From assembly GCA_017965495.1 (NCBI GenBank), contig JAGCPW010000095.1:62001-126000 (forward strand): DNA of 64,000 bases. Reading direction: 5' to 3'. The translations under genes were made by a program, and so were the position numbers. The notes under the pieces are model-generated. The model saw nothing but the letters and a program-made list of their open reading frames with translations, had not been told where the DNA came from and searched no databases. Positions 1-9,894 of this stretch are shown piece after piece. Source of the stretch: Eubacterium sp. (lineage in GTDB: Bacteria; Bacillota; Clostridia; Lachnospirales; Lachnospiraceae). Positions within the stretch are counted from its first letter, which is position 1. Each line of letters opens with the position of its first letter.

Positions 1-2
1 AA

Positions 3-3000
3 GATTATGTAATTGAAACAAATTACATTGACCTTAATAAATGTCCTTACTACATTAAAGATGCTGAAATTGACCAGTGCGATTGCGGCAAGGGAACAAC
101 TTGTTTCTATCAGAAATTTGGTTATTGTCCTCATAGATTTAAAACTGAAAAGCATGATAGACGTATAAGAACATTAAGTGTTGAAAAGTCAAATCGTTTT
201 AACATCATTCAGGAAATTAGCAAAGTCTTTAAGGTTTACCCACAATTCTATGCTGAACATAATCCAAATGGTTCACTTAAGAAAGATGCTAATGGTAACT
301 ACATCAAAAAGGTATTTTACATTACTGAAAAAGGTAATGTAAATCAGATTGGTTTCCGTTATGGTAAGAATCTTAAAGAAATCACAAGAAACATTACAAG
401 TGACCAAATTGTTTCAAAGTTGTATGTAATGGATGTAGATAGCGAAATCTCAAAAACTGGTTTATGTTCAATCAAAACAGCAGAAGATAACCCATCAAGA
501 GATAGCTTCATTATTGACCTTTCATATTACATCCAAAAAGGCATGCTTGATAAATATGAGGTTGAACAAGACCTTTATGGTATTAAACCATCTGATGATG
601 AAATCCCGGCTGGATATTTATATCAGCTTGGTTACTACAATAAACAGTATGATGATTTATCTAATAAAATCATTAATCTTCAAGATGCTTCATATACAGA
701 GCTTGAAGCCAATTTGACTGTAAACTATCAGGCTATTATTACATCACAAGAACAAATCCTTAAAATTAAGAAATAGCTCGACAGATATAGAACACAGTAT
801 GGTGCAAGTGGTATTGACTATGAAGAACAGCAAGCATATAAGTCATATCTTACAAGATTGGCAGAGCAACAGAGTATCTTAACTAAGTTAATCTACTCAA
901 CATTCTATACAGACGGTAAGTGTGACACAAATCCAAATATATGGTCAGAAGATTGTTTCGATGGCGTACCTGCGGCGGAAGATAGTGCAATTGATTTCTT
1001 TGGTCATATCACAGATTTTGATGGAAGTAAAGATTATTGGATTGACAAACACTCATATACTTGCGGTATTCTTGGTCAATACAATCAGGAGTATCTCCAA
1101 ATTCAGCAATGGAAAAGAGAGAGGGCAAGTTACCTTAAACTTATTAACCAAATCTCGGCAGCCTTTTATAAGAAATATGAACCATATCTTAAAGAAGGTA
1201 CATGGTCAGATGATAACTACTTAACTGACAATGCATATTACTTCGGCGCACTTGACGTTGCGGCGGAAGGTGCAATACCAAAAGTACAGTATGGTATCAG
1301 TGTTATTGACCTTGCTCCATTGGGAGAAGAATATGATATGTATGACTTTGAAGTTGCAGACGTTACTTTCGTGGAAGATGAAGAAATTTTAGGTACTAAT
1401 AAACGTACAGGCTTACCAAACAGACTAAAGGTTCTTATCTCAGCAACAACTGAGAATATAGATGACCCAGCAAGGAATACAATTACGGTTCAGAACTACA
1501 CAACATCTCTCCAAGATTTATTCCAGCAAATTTCCGCAACAGTTCAGAACTTAACATATAACGAAAATATTTACAAGCGTTCATCAAACTTTACATCATT
1601 ACAGAATATCAAGAATGATAGCTTATAGGGCGCACTTGATACAAATGAGTTAATGCTTATTAATACTGATGAAGATAATATTCAGGTAGATAGCACAGGT
1701 ACTCATGGTAGTGATATAAACAACCATGCTAATAAATATAAGTTAAATGGTTAGGGCTTGTTCTTCTCAAATGACGGTGGTCAGCACTGGAGCGTAGGTG
1801 TAGGCCCAAGTGGTATCAATGCAGACTATATTAGAGTTGGTACGTTAGATGCCGGCAAGATAAGAATAGCTGATAGTTCATATGTTTATTTCTCATGGGA
1901 TAAAAATGGTATTTCGGCTTATCGTGACCCGGCTTCAATTAACACAGACTCACGTAATGCTAACGATGCCGCGATATTTAATAAGTTTGGTTTAAGTATT
2001 GTTAATAACGGTCATATCAAACTTAGAGCGGGTTATAACTATACTGGTTAGATTGGTTCTGATAAGACAATAGCTACAGAAACTCAGATAGGCGACGAAG
2101 TAGGTTTCTACTTATACAATAGCGCCGGACAGGTAATCTTTAGAACAGCCACATCAACAAAGACTGGTGCTGAAGCTTCTCGTGAAACTGCGGCAATTAA
2201 TCTTGTTGGTGAGATGTTTATTACTAATGATAGTAGTATAAATGTTATTACTGGTTACAAATATAGTAATGAAGTTACTTTTGATAACCAGCAGTATTTC
2301 GGTTATGATAGCACAAAACTTGTTACTGGTTTAATCGAAAGTGATATAACTGCAAGTGGTAATACCTACACAGTAATTAGAAGCGGTTTATATAGTGATA
2401 ATGATTACTTAGCTTATATTTTAAATAATAGCAATCAGTTAGTGAGTGTTACTATTAAGAACTCAGATGATAGTAATTTAATCATTTATACATATGCTTC
2501 AAAAACAACTGATGAGGGAGCTTATATTAAAACTCAGACAAATGGTTATTCTAAAGTTGTTAAACAAATTGCAACATTTAATTATGAAGAGGAAGGTAGC
2601 TCACTTCTTAAGACCATAAGATATTACTCATTTGAATATTACCAGCAAGGTTTGACATCAAAGCCAATTTACAAGGAAGACAATCTTGGTGTTGCGCAAG
2701 GTACCTTCGTGGTGGCAACAACAGTATCTACAGAACCAAGAACCTATAATGACGAAGCAACACAGACAACAAGAGAACCAGTTGTGGCTGATGTAAATTC
2801 TAAGGCAGACCCTAATGGTATTATGTACGGAGAAGGTACAAACTTAACCGTTTATGACCAAAGCGGTACTTATTTCAAGACTTACTTAGGTAATGATGAA
2901 GCTCCATCAAGTGATGGTTCAGTGGGTTTATACTTAAATAATAAAATAGACCTTAGCGGCAATTCACAAGATGAAGGTACTAAATCAAGTAGATTATTTA

Positions 3001-3515
3001 CTTGTTGTTCAAGCAGTGGCGGCGAAGAACTTAATAATATCTTATCTATTCTCAAAAATGGTTCGCTCTATATTGGTGGTACAATAAGGAATCAATATGA
3101 TACATCAGGATTAGCTGATAAAATTGAAATTGCAAATGCCGGTATTTATATAGATAACACTGGAAGACTTACTATGGACTTTGGAAATATTATAGGTAAC
3201 ACAGGAGACAGTCTTACAGAATATATTGGTAAACAAATTGCGGCGAATTAGAACGCTCTTGTTCCACTTATGAATAAAATAGCAAGTGAAGCCACATCTG
3301 GATTAGCTAGTGCAGACCATTGGCATTGGCTATAGAGTGATAGAATAAGAAATGATAATAGTTCTGGAATAGATGGACAGGGAAGCCAATTCCCTAACAC
3401 TCAACAGATTTACATCCAAGGAAACGGATATGCCAATGGCGGCTATGTAACATTACGAAATTTCCTTGATTGGATAGCTGCTAACATGAGAATTGCAGAT
3501 ACACGAGCACATTAA
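3..3515 (+). CDS. Phage tail/tail-tip structural protein, 3' part (TAG read as Gln)
   Basis: Open from the left edge to TAA at 3513-3515, about 1,170 residues, with its start outside the window. In-frame TAG codons lie at 774, 1626, 1752, 2049, 3249 and 3333; with no other in-frame stop they join what the standard code would show as fragments. The N-terminal part has a Cys-rich stretch (C-D-C-G-K-G-T-T-C) followed by S-N-R-F-N-I-I-Q-E-I and F-R-Y-G-K-N-L-K-E-I, which resemble minor structural (prophage tail endopeptidase-like) proteins of Firmicutes siphophages. The later part is repetitive beta-rich sequence (N-G-S-L-Y-I-G-G-T type) typical of tail tips and fibres. Likely role: host adsorption at the tail tip. 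Family resemblance is from memory of motifs; the structural role is fairly secure, the exact function is not. Confidence 0.75.
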
Positions 3516-3528
3516 GGAGGCAAGGATT

Positions 3529-3906
3529 ATGACATACTCGGCAGGAGATTTAAAAGGATTAATCAATCTTATCGACAAAATAAAAACAAAAACTTTTGAT
3601 ATAAACACTCAATACAAGTTCCTTAAAATATCAAAAGTGGCAAAAGAAGAATTCGAGCTTTTAGGGGAGTAGCAAAGTCTACTCCTCTAGGAGTACGGAG
3701 AAAAGGATGCTGATGGTAAATATGTCATCAATGAAGATGGCGGCTTTAAAATCAGAACAGAATTGATTTAGGAATGTGCGGCGAAAGTAAATGAACTTAA
3801 CACTCACCTTATTCAATTTCCAGACATCTATTTTAGCTTAGATGAATTCGATAATCTTGGCTTCACCCTTGAAGACCTTGAATTACTCGACCCATTTATA
3901 AAATAA
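3529..3906 (+). CDS. DUF1617-like small phage protein
   Basis: 125 residues, ATG at 3529 behind AAGGAGG at 3514-3520, stop TAA 3904-3906. Three in-frame TAGs (3670, 3688, 3769) must be read as Gln; the standard code would leave only a 47-residue stub. The sequence is helical and charged, with a central K-D-A-D-G-K-Y turn followed by acidic and hydrophobic helices. This resembles the DUF1617 family found beside tail genes of Firmicutes phages. Last gene of the left plus-strand block, sharing a terminator with the convergent resolvase gene. Function unknown; family call is moderate. Confidence 0.7.
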
Positions 3907-3911
3907 AATAA

Positions 3912-3947
3912 CCCCGTTCTCAATTAAGAGAACGGGGCTTTCTTTTT
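3912..3947. terminator. Bidirectional intrinsic terminator between convergent blocks
   Basis: A perfect 10-bp stem (CCCCGTTCTC / GAGAACGGGG, arms 3912-3921 and 3928-3937) with an AATTAA loop, T-rich after it on the plus strand and A-rich before it, so it can work in both directions. It separates the plus-strand tail gene from the minus-strand resolvase, whose TAA (3946-3948) touches its edge. Confidence 0.9.
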
Positions 3948-4689
3948 AATAGAAAGTTACCATTTCAGTAGCTTTATTATCATGTGCGGCGAAACGTCCT
4001 ATTAAAATAGCATCCGCTTCGTCTGTCGAAACATTAATATCATAAAGTGATTTAACTATCAACTAAGCACTTTGTTTTCTGTCTGTTCTATACTTACCTT
4101 TAACACCACTGTGTGCTCTCCATGTGGCAACCGGAACAATCTTATAAGTAAAACCATTCTCGTAGCAATAATTCATGAGAACACCCTGTAGGTGAGCAAG
4201 TTTCTTATAGACTAATAAGTTGGACTATACATCTGCACCGGCATCTTTACCGGTGTATGGCTAGAACTGAATGTCTTCAAAAACAACTAAATCCGGTCGC
4301 CATGACTATATCATACTTGCAACCCAACATTTAGTCTTAGCAACCTTATCAACACTGCTTTCACCCTTTGAATCCCACACGCCAAACTTTATCAGCTTTT
4401 CATCATCATAAACTGACCAGCCGCTAACGCCTGTAGCCTAATCAAAAGCAAGAACTCTAAAGCCAGCGCTTTTTGGAGCATGGTCTGTCATTTTGAAATA
4501 CTTATTAGCCTTACAAGTTGGACATTCTTTATGATGTCGCCAGTGACTCATTGTAAAATAGTTATCATGACCATTCGGACATTTAAAATCCATTTGGGTA
4601 GCCAAGTTAACATAAGTGTCGGAGACGAGAGTCCAACCCTCATCTTCGACTTCTTTCTTTACCGCTTCATAACTTAATCTCTTACCCAT
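3946..4689 (-). CDS. RuvC-like Holliday junction resolvase with N-terminal zinc module
   Basis: 247 residues with five in-frame TAGs (plus positions 4438, 4306, 4261, 4225, 4063). Residues 35-60 form a treble-clef-like zinc site (C37, H41, C56, C59). From residue 79 an RNase H-fold nuclease follows: catalytic D83 in L-A-F-D-Q-A-T-G, E138 in V-V-F-E-D-I, and the acidic D-E-A-D-A-I at 223-228. Gln 84 is TAG-coded and falls where phage RuvC-like proteins often have D-Q-A/S-T, good evidence that TAG means Gln. Expected role: cutting branched DNA during recombination and packaging. Starts 5 bases after the dUTPase stop, last gene of the ClpP-dUTPase operon. A standard-code caller would report only the zinc module. 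Confidence 0.85.
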
Positions 4690-4694
4690 TTACA

Positions 4695-5528
4695 TCACTG
4701 TCCTGTTGAACCGAAGCCGCCCTTTCCGCGCTGTGTTGCTCCAAGGTCTTCAACTGTTTCTACTTCGTTCCAGTCAATCATAGGAACTTCATTAAGTACC
4801 ATCTGTGCGATTTTGTCGCCTTCGTGGATTGTGTAAGGGTCTGCTGTTGGGTCAATGGAAATAATATCTCTGTCACCATCTTCTTTTATTTCGCCCCAAA
4901 CAACACCATTGGTATTCTGCATAATAACACCAACATTGCCGCGATATTCACAATCAATAGTTCCCGGAGAATTAGGGATTCTCATAGGAGTCTTGTATGA
5001 CATACCGCTTCTTGGTCTAATCTGAATTTCATATCCAGGTGGGATAGCAACTGCTAAGTCAGTCTTTACAATCTTTGTTTCACCCGGTTTGAACGTAACA
5101 GTTTCTGCGGCATAAATATCACAACCAGCGTCGGTAGAGTGTGCATATGTTGGAAGGATTGCCTTATCACTAAGCTTTGTAATCTTAACCTTAATCTTAG
5201 GTCTACCACATTCTCTCAACTTCTGATATGCTTCTCTCTGACACTCGAACAAATAAACTAAAACATCTTTCTTTTCCGGTGAAAGGTCTGTGTCAGCCTT
5301 AAGTTCATTAATGAAACCATCGAGAATATAAACCTCTTCCTCTACTGTGCTGGCCTCATACATATCCATAAGTAAAAGCAACTGGTCCTGATATTCCTTT
5401 GATTCACAACCCTGTTTAATCTTAGCTTTCATAAAAGGGGCGATAAGGGCAAAGTCCTCATCAGGCTTTTCAAACAATTCGAGCATACCTTCATCAATTG
5501 CGCCTTTAAATTCTTCTCTTAAATCCAT
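4695..5528 (-). CDS. dut: dUTPase with extra N-terminal domain
   Basis: 277 residues, stop TGA. The C-terminal two thirds is a trimeric-type dUTPase carrying the five usual motifs: D-A-G-C-D-I-Y (133-139), R-P-R-S-G-M (171-176), G-T-I-D-x-x-Y-R-G-N (189-198), G-D-K-I-A-Q-M (237-243) and R-G-K-G-G-F-G-S-T (267-275). It hydrolyses dUTP to dUMP and diphosphate, keeping uracil out of phage DNA and feeding ThyX. Residues 1-110 are a helical acidic extension not usual in this family and not recognised. The ATG overlaps the ClpP stop by 10 bases, implying translational coupling. No TAG. Confidence 0.93.
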   Translation of the reverse strand: MDLREEFKGAIDEGMLELFEKPDEDFALIAPFMKAKIKQGCESKEYQDQLLLLMDMYEASTVEEEVYILDGFINELKADTDLSPEKKDVLVYLFECQREAYQKLRECGRPKIKVKITKLSDKAILPTYAHSTDAGCDIYAAETVTFKPGETKIVKTDLAVAIPPGYEIQIRPRSGMSYKTPMRIPNSPGTIDCEYRGNVGVIMQNTNGVVWGEIKEDGDRDIISIDPTADPYTIHEGDKIAQMVLNEVPMIDWNEVETVEDLGATQRGKGGFGSTGQ

Positions 5529-6250
5529 TCAAAAATACCTCCATTAATATCATCTATTACTCCAAGTTTAGCTGCTTCATTTGCATCGAAAAACCAGTCG
5601 TCTTTAATATGTTCTTCATATGCATCCTCAGAAATTTTTGAATTATCAAGAATAATCTTTCTTGTCTTTCTAAGGAGTGTGTTCTTATAGAACTGAACAG
5701 CCTGATTAAGTTTGTGGGCATCGCCCATAAATCCGGCCATACCTTCGTGGAAAAGATATGTTGAATTTTCAGTACCAAATCTTTTCTTGCCGCAAAGAGT
5801 AATAAGGAAAGCAGCACTATATGCTTCACCAATTACATGAGTATAAACAGGAGTTTTTGAACTCTTAATAGCGTCGATGATAGCAAGTGCTTCCATCATG
5901 TCGCCGCCCTCGGAATTAATGAGAATATGAATTGGTCTTCTATCCTCGGCGTTAATACCTCTGTCCTGAATATTCCATGCAATAATCTTTTCAATAATTT
6001 CTCTTGATGTGCCATAGCTTCTCTCGGTTGCACCAACGATTTCTCCAGTAAGCCAAATGACTCTTTCTTTAAATGAAAGAATATCAATTACCTCGTTTGA
6101 GCCAATACAATCATCTTCAGTAAGTAAAGCTGATTCATCAACTTCCTGTTCAATAGCATCGTATAGTGCTTCCATTTCTTCGAGAAAGTCTTCCTTTGAT
6201 TTTAAAGAACCGTCTTCATTCAGAATATCTACATTCATATCTTCACTCAT
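5519..6250 (-). CDS. ClpP-like serine protease
   Basis: 243 residues. The ClpP/crotonase fold occupies about residues 60-235. The likely triad is Ser145 (G-E-A-Y-S-A-A), His168 (Y-L-F-H-E-G) and Asp217 or Asp218 (K-D-D-W-F), with an I-N-S-E-G-G-D oxyanion strand at 111-117. The first 55 residues are acidic and extra to the core. ATG at 6250 follows AAGGAGG at 9 bases. ClpP-like enzymes serve as prohead proteases in some phages, but this one sits with dUTPase and a resolvase rather than with capsid genes, so processing of a regulator is equally possible. Catalytic assignment is firm; role is not. Confidence 0.85.
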   Translation of the reverse strand: MSEDMNVDILNEDGSLKSKEDFLEEMEALYDAIEQEVDESALLTEDDCIGSNEVIDILSFKERVIWLTGEIVGATERSYGTSREIIEKIIAWNIQDRGINAEDRRPIHILINSEGGDMMEALAIIDAIKSSKTPVYTHVIGEAYSAAFLITLCGKKRFGTENSTYLFHEGMAGFMGDAHKLNQAVQFYKNTLLRKTRKIILDNSKISEDAYEEHIKDDWFFDANEAAKLGVIDDINGGIFEWI

Positions 6251-6407
6251 TACTTTCTGCCTCCTTAATCTCTTTACGTAAGTCTTTTATTTCTTTAACG
6301 AGCTTTGGAATTCTCGGATTTAAAACAAAAGTGGATAAGTCAATACTATTCAAATCCTTTTCTAATTCACTTAACTCAAATTTTAATACTTCTAAAGTTT
6401 TTGACAT
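6243..6407 (-). CDS. Small coiled-coil protein, first gene of ClpP operon
   Basis: 54 residues, ATG at 6407, TGA at 6243-6245, overlapping the ClpP start by 8 bases. The sequence is a charged amphipathic helix rich in Leu, Glu and Lys. An AAGGTGGTG ribosome site precedes it, and the promoter at 6431-6459 lies just upstream. No recognisable family. Its overlap with the protease suggests a partner or translational-coupling role, which is inference. Confidence 0.6.
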   Translation of the reverse strand: MSKTLEVLKFELSELEKDLNSIDLSTFVLNPRIPKLVKEIKDLRKEIKEAESNE

Positions 6408-6430
6408 TTTCTTCACCACCTTATGTATAT

Positions 6431-6459
6431 ATTATACCATAATTTTACTTAAAAGTAAA
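6431..6459 (-). promoter_or_regulatory. Promoter for the ClpP-dUTPase-resolvase operon
   Basis: Minus strand: TTTACT (6454-6459), 17-base spacer ending TGG, TATAAT (6431-6436). It overlaps the 3' end of the preceding gene (stop at 6445) and fits the consensus shared by the other promoters in the window. Confidence 0.85.
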
Positions 6460-7350
6460 TAGTTCTTCTTTTAACTCAGAATAAGATATGGTAGTAGGAT
6501 TCTGATATAACAAGCGATAGTATTTAAAGTTCTGCCATTCGGATTGTTTCCAGTTATCGCCGCAAAAGTTAACAAAACTTTCAGTGGTGGCGGAGTTGCA
6601 CCATTTTGTTAATAGGGATTGTGAGTGATTAAACGAGTGATAAGGAACTTGATTACCAGTGTTTTTAAGTAATAAATATTGTGCAAAAATTTCTTCCTCT
6701 GTGAGTTCTGTATCTGAAAAAAGACCTTGTTTAATACTGCCGCAAAAATCTAACTCATCTTTTTCAAAAACTTTAGGAAGACGAATACGAGTAAAACGAC
6801 CATAGTTGCTATGTTCTACTAGGAATTTTAAATCTTCTTTTCGCGGCTCTAGAGGATGAACAAAATCAACAGTCTTATCAAAATAAGTAAAAGCATCGCA
6901 CCAGTCCTCTTCTAAGAAAAAATCATAGTCGTTTATAAAATAGTGGTCACCCTGTTTACAAGTAAAATCTTTATCTCTCCAACTCACTAAACCATTTCGT
7001 TTTATTTGTGTGTATGTTCCTTTATCTTTGATGTATTTTTCGTTAATATCATATGGTGTGAAATTTGGCGGCAAGTTTATAACATCGGGATTTTTCAATC
7101 CACTTTCGCCGCAAAAACCATAACCTAAAAATGTTCCGGTATCAGAATTAATTACCAGGGATTTTGGTATCTGTAACTTAGGATTTTCTTTGAAATAAAA
7201 GATTTGAGAATAGAAAGACCCTTTGTCATTCTTCTTCATAATGGCCGGATAACAGCCTTGCTTAATTAAATAATTATAAACCTTCATAAAGGGAAGGCTT
7301 ATTGAAAAGCTCCTCCCATGAAAAAGGTCAATGTCATATAATCCTATCAA
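6445..7350 (-). CDS. Conserved-looking hypothetical protein, TTG start
   Basis: 301 residues, stop TAA. The start is TTG at 7350, seven bases after GGAGGG; no better ATG lies nearby. The N-terminus (I-G-L-Y-D-I-D-L ... M-K-V-Y-N-Y) faintly recalls the B12-binding-like N-terminal region of some radical SAM proteins, but no CxxxCxxC cluster follows, so that identity is not claimed. The rest is rich in Tyr, Phe, Trp and Lys. It lies directly downstream of the polymerase gene (16-base gap), so it is probably co-transcribed and may serve replication. Not recognised otherwise. Confidence 0.6.
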   Translation of the reverse strand: MIGLYDIDLFHGRSFSISLPFMKVYNYLIKQGCYPAIMKKNDKGSFYSQIFYFKENPKLQIPKSLVINSDTGTFLGYGFCGESGLKNPDVINLPPNFTPYDINEKYIKDKGTYTQIKRNGLVSWRDKDFTCKQGDHYFINDYDFFLEEDWCDAFTYFDKTVDFVHPLEPRKEDLKFLVEHSNYGRFTRIRLPKVFEKDELDFCGSIKQGLFSDTELTEEEIFAQYLLLKNTGNQVPYHSFNHSQSLLTKWCNSATTESFVNFCGDNWKQSEWQNFKYYRLLYQNPTTISYSELKEELFTFK

Positions 7351-7365
7351 TAATTATCCCTCCTA

Positions 7366-8766
7366 TTAGTCCAGCACAATTCTTTCTGTAGTGTACTGTG
7401 TTATAAATCCCTTATCGTCCATTTCCTCTATCTTCGTGAAAAGTGGGAAAGTTGTGGATTTATATTTCTTTGGAATGAATGTGTCATCACGCTTCATGCC
7501 CGTGATGATTAACTTAGTACCTCTCTGGAACCACGACTTTTCAACTACAGTTTTCTTACCATCTGCATTAACGTGGCTAATCTGCTTATCCATTTCTGCA
7601 AACTGGTTTTTCCAAACCTTAACTGTAACTACTCCGTCCGGGGTAAGTAAGATAACTTGTCCTTTATCTTTATTCTTGTCTACTACAGTACCAGCAATTC
7701 TGCTTATCTTATAAATAGCAATTTCTGTTCCATCGTCTGTTGTGATAGTTCTTGATACATCTGAATCTTTGATTGTATTATAATTTGTAACTGAGTAAAC
7801 ATCGTTTCTAAGACTCTTAAGTTCATGGTCATGATAATAGAAACCAAGACTATCCATTTCCCACTTACTAACACTACCAGCGGCATACTTATTATATGTT
7901 TCCATATATAAGGTGTCATTAAGTGTATTGAGAATGTCATCGTGATTTTCTTTTATCCATACCCTTACCAAATCCATATTTACATCATAAATTTTCTTCC
8001 AGTCCTTTTCTTTGATTTTTGCCACTGAAGCGTCACCATTGATTTCATAATCATAAAGTTTAGCTTCGTCAAAGTTTTCAAGATAGAAGTCTAAGCAAAC
8101 CTTGTTAAGAGTAATTTCTCCGTCCTTTTTGAAGTTTTTATTAATGTACTTATTAAAGTTAAATACTCTCTTTTCAAAGGCGAGGTCTTCAGGAATAAGG
8201 TTCTTTTCGCACAACATATTCATATTCTGAAGGGTGATTCTCTTCTTTTGGTCAGAGATTGATTCAATGAACTGTTTCATTATATCTTCGCGGCTACCGA
8301 AACAGTCAAAAGCTCCTGACTTAATGAGATTTGTCATCTGTAAAACATTTGTCTTAACCTTGCTTCTAAAATCATCAAAACTTGCATATGGACGATTCTT
8401 AATGATTTCTTCAATAAGTGCATTACTAATTCTTGTGATGCCACGGAAACCACAGTAGATTGTGTTTTCTTCAACGTTTGGAGAGAATGTAAACTTTGAT
8501 TCGTTTATATTTGGTAAGGAGAACTTAACGTTTCTTGCCATCATTTTACCAATCGCTGTGGCTATCTTACCATAGTCAGCTGATGTGTTCTTTGTTTCAG
8601 ATTCTTCTTCATCACTATCTTCACTGTCATTAAACTGGTCTTCAAGATTCATTGAGCCAGAGTCAACAATGAGGTTAGCGCAATCCCAGAAGATACTTGG
8701 GAACTTTGAATATAAATTCATTTCCTGTAAAGCTATTATTGAGTAGCCGAGGGTGTGACTTAGATT
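7366..8766 (-). CDS. dnaE: DNA polymerase III alpha subunit, exon 3
   Basis: The last exon encodes 466 residues. It begins with N-L-S-H-T-L-G-Y-S-I-I-A-L-Q directly behind intron 1, continuing G-Y-G-F from exon 2 so that the conserved fingers motif (G-Y-G-F-N-x-S-H) is restored. A helix-hairpin-helix region (F-R-G-I-T-R-I ... I-K-S-G-A-F-D) and an OB-fold-like C-terminal segment follow. Stop is TAA at 7366-7368, followed at once by TAG, so the end is the same under either code. The spliced protein would be 1,306 residues, usual for the family. No in-frame TAG in any exon. Confidence 0.9.
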   Translation of the reverse strand, partial: NLSHTLGYSIIALQEMNLYSKFPSIFWDCANLIVDSGSMNLEDQFNDSEDSDEEESETKNTSADYGKIATAIGKMMARNVKFSLPNINESKFTFSPNVEENTIYCGFRGITRISNALIEEIIKNRPYASFDDFRSKVKTNVLQMTNLIKSGAFDCFGSREDIMKQFIESISDQKKRITLQNMNMLCEKNLIPEDLAFEKRVFNFNKYINKNFKKDGEITLNKVCLDFYLENFDEAKLYDYEINGDASVAKIKEKDWKKIYDVNMDLVRVWIKENHDDILNTLNDTLYMETYNKYAAGSVSKWEMDSLGFYYHDHELKSLRNDVYSVTNYNTIKDSDVSRTITTDDGTEIAIYKISRIAGTVVDKNKDKGQVILLTPDGVVTVKVWKNQFAEMDKQISHVNADGKKTVVEKSWFQRGTKLIITGMKRDDTFIPKKYKSTTFPLFTKIEEMDDKGFITQYTTERIVLD

Positions 8767-9894
8767 CCTACCTCACATACTTTCGTATGCCATTATAATA
8801 ATAATGTTGAGGTCTAGACTATACCATAATCCTTTTATAAGGACCCGCTATTATAGTCGTTGAACGTCTATCTTAATTCATTATATTTACGATTCATTCC
8901 AAAAGGTTTGTCATAAGATAAGGCTATTAATTTTAATATATTGTTGTGGTTTGAAGATGAGAGGACCCACATTCCGTTATATTCGTTTGGAGTAAAATGT
9001 ATTTGAATATCTATCATATACATTTTATTTTCTAGCACATCCTTAACCCATTCTAAAAAGTCTTTAGATGCACTATAGATTTTAAAACTTGGTGCACCGT
9101 AAGAGGTCGGCGTTACATTACCATCTCCATCTATAATTCCTCTAATGATATAAGGTAAAAACTTTTCTTCTTCCGGGGTTAGAGGAACTCTTCCAAGTTT
9201 TAAACTTTTGTTCTGAACAACTCCATACTTTTCTAAATTATTAACTAATGTTTTGTCCGTTAAAATAAGCCTGTATCTGTCTTTGCGCTCGTTATTTGAT
9301 TTTATTGTGGTATATTTCTTACCTATCGACTCTGATAAAAATTTGATACAATCCTCATCTGTTAAATCAATTCCAGCATCATATCCTCGGGTTGTAATAT
9401 ATCCGTCTGTCAACATTAATCCCAAGAAGTATGCATCAAAATGACTATTGATTCCATCAAAAGTGTAATTATACCCTTTTCTGTTAACACGAGCTTCTTT
9501 TATAATTTGCTCATATTCTTCGCCGCAATGTTTTTTTACTTTATCTATTATAGATTTCTTTGTGGCGAAACCATATTTGGACATTAAATCTTTTACAGGA
9601 ACTCCATCCATGTATTCTTTTACTAGTTGAAGTTCTTGTTCGTTTGATAATTTTTTGTATCCCATAGTAAGCACCTCCTATAAATTTGTAGTATTTTTAG
9701 AAGGTAAATACAATAAATTAAGACATTTCGCTGCGTTTGATTATCCAATCCTTAGTGATTTTACCATACCGTTCCCGTTACTGAACGCCGCAAAAATATC
9801 ACTATTTTTGTTTGGTTACTAAGGCTCTAAGGAAGTCCCCGCAGTTTAAGCGATTTTTTTCTATATATTACTATATAGGGTTTCCATCTATTTA
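8767..9894 (-). mobile_element. Group I intron 1 in dnaE with LAGLIDADG gene
   Basis: 1,128 bases. Read on the minus strand, it shows the core in order: P-like AAACTGCGGGGA (about 9835-9855), Q-like region with CGCAGCGAAAT (9725-9735), then the endonuclease gene, then R (GTTCAACGACTA, 8853-8864) and S (GGTATAGTCT, 8815-8825). The 5' exon ends in T at 9895; the intron ends in G at 8767, as group I introns do. Splicing joins G-Y-G-F to N-L-S-H, matching the polymerase III motif. The core is closely related to intron 2. The endonuclease gene sits between Q and R here. Confidence 0.9.
8835..9665 (-). CDS. LAGLIDADG homing endonuclease in dnaE intron 1
   Basis: Double-motif LAGLIDADG enzyme: Y-F-L-G-L-M-L-T-D-G-Y and F-L-P-Y-I-I-R-G-I-I-D-G-D-G, with an N-terminal HTH-like region. 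It cuts intronless dnaE alleles and so spreads the intron. ATG at 9665 is 8 bases behind AGGAGG; a GTG 9 bases upstream is too close to that site. In the standard code it stops at TAG 8868-8870 (265 residues); with TAG as Gln it runs 11 codons further to TAA 8835-8837 (276 residues), through the intron's R element. The TAG belongs to the conserved GATAGACGTTCAACGACTA, so it may be fixed by RNA folding rather than by coding. Confidence 0.88.
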
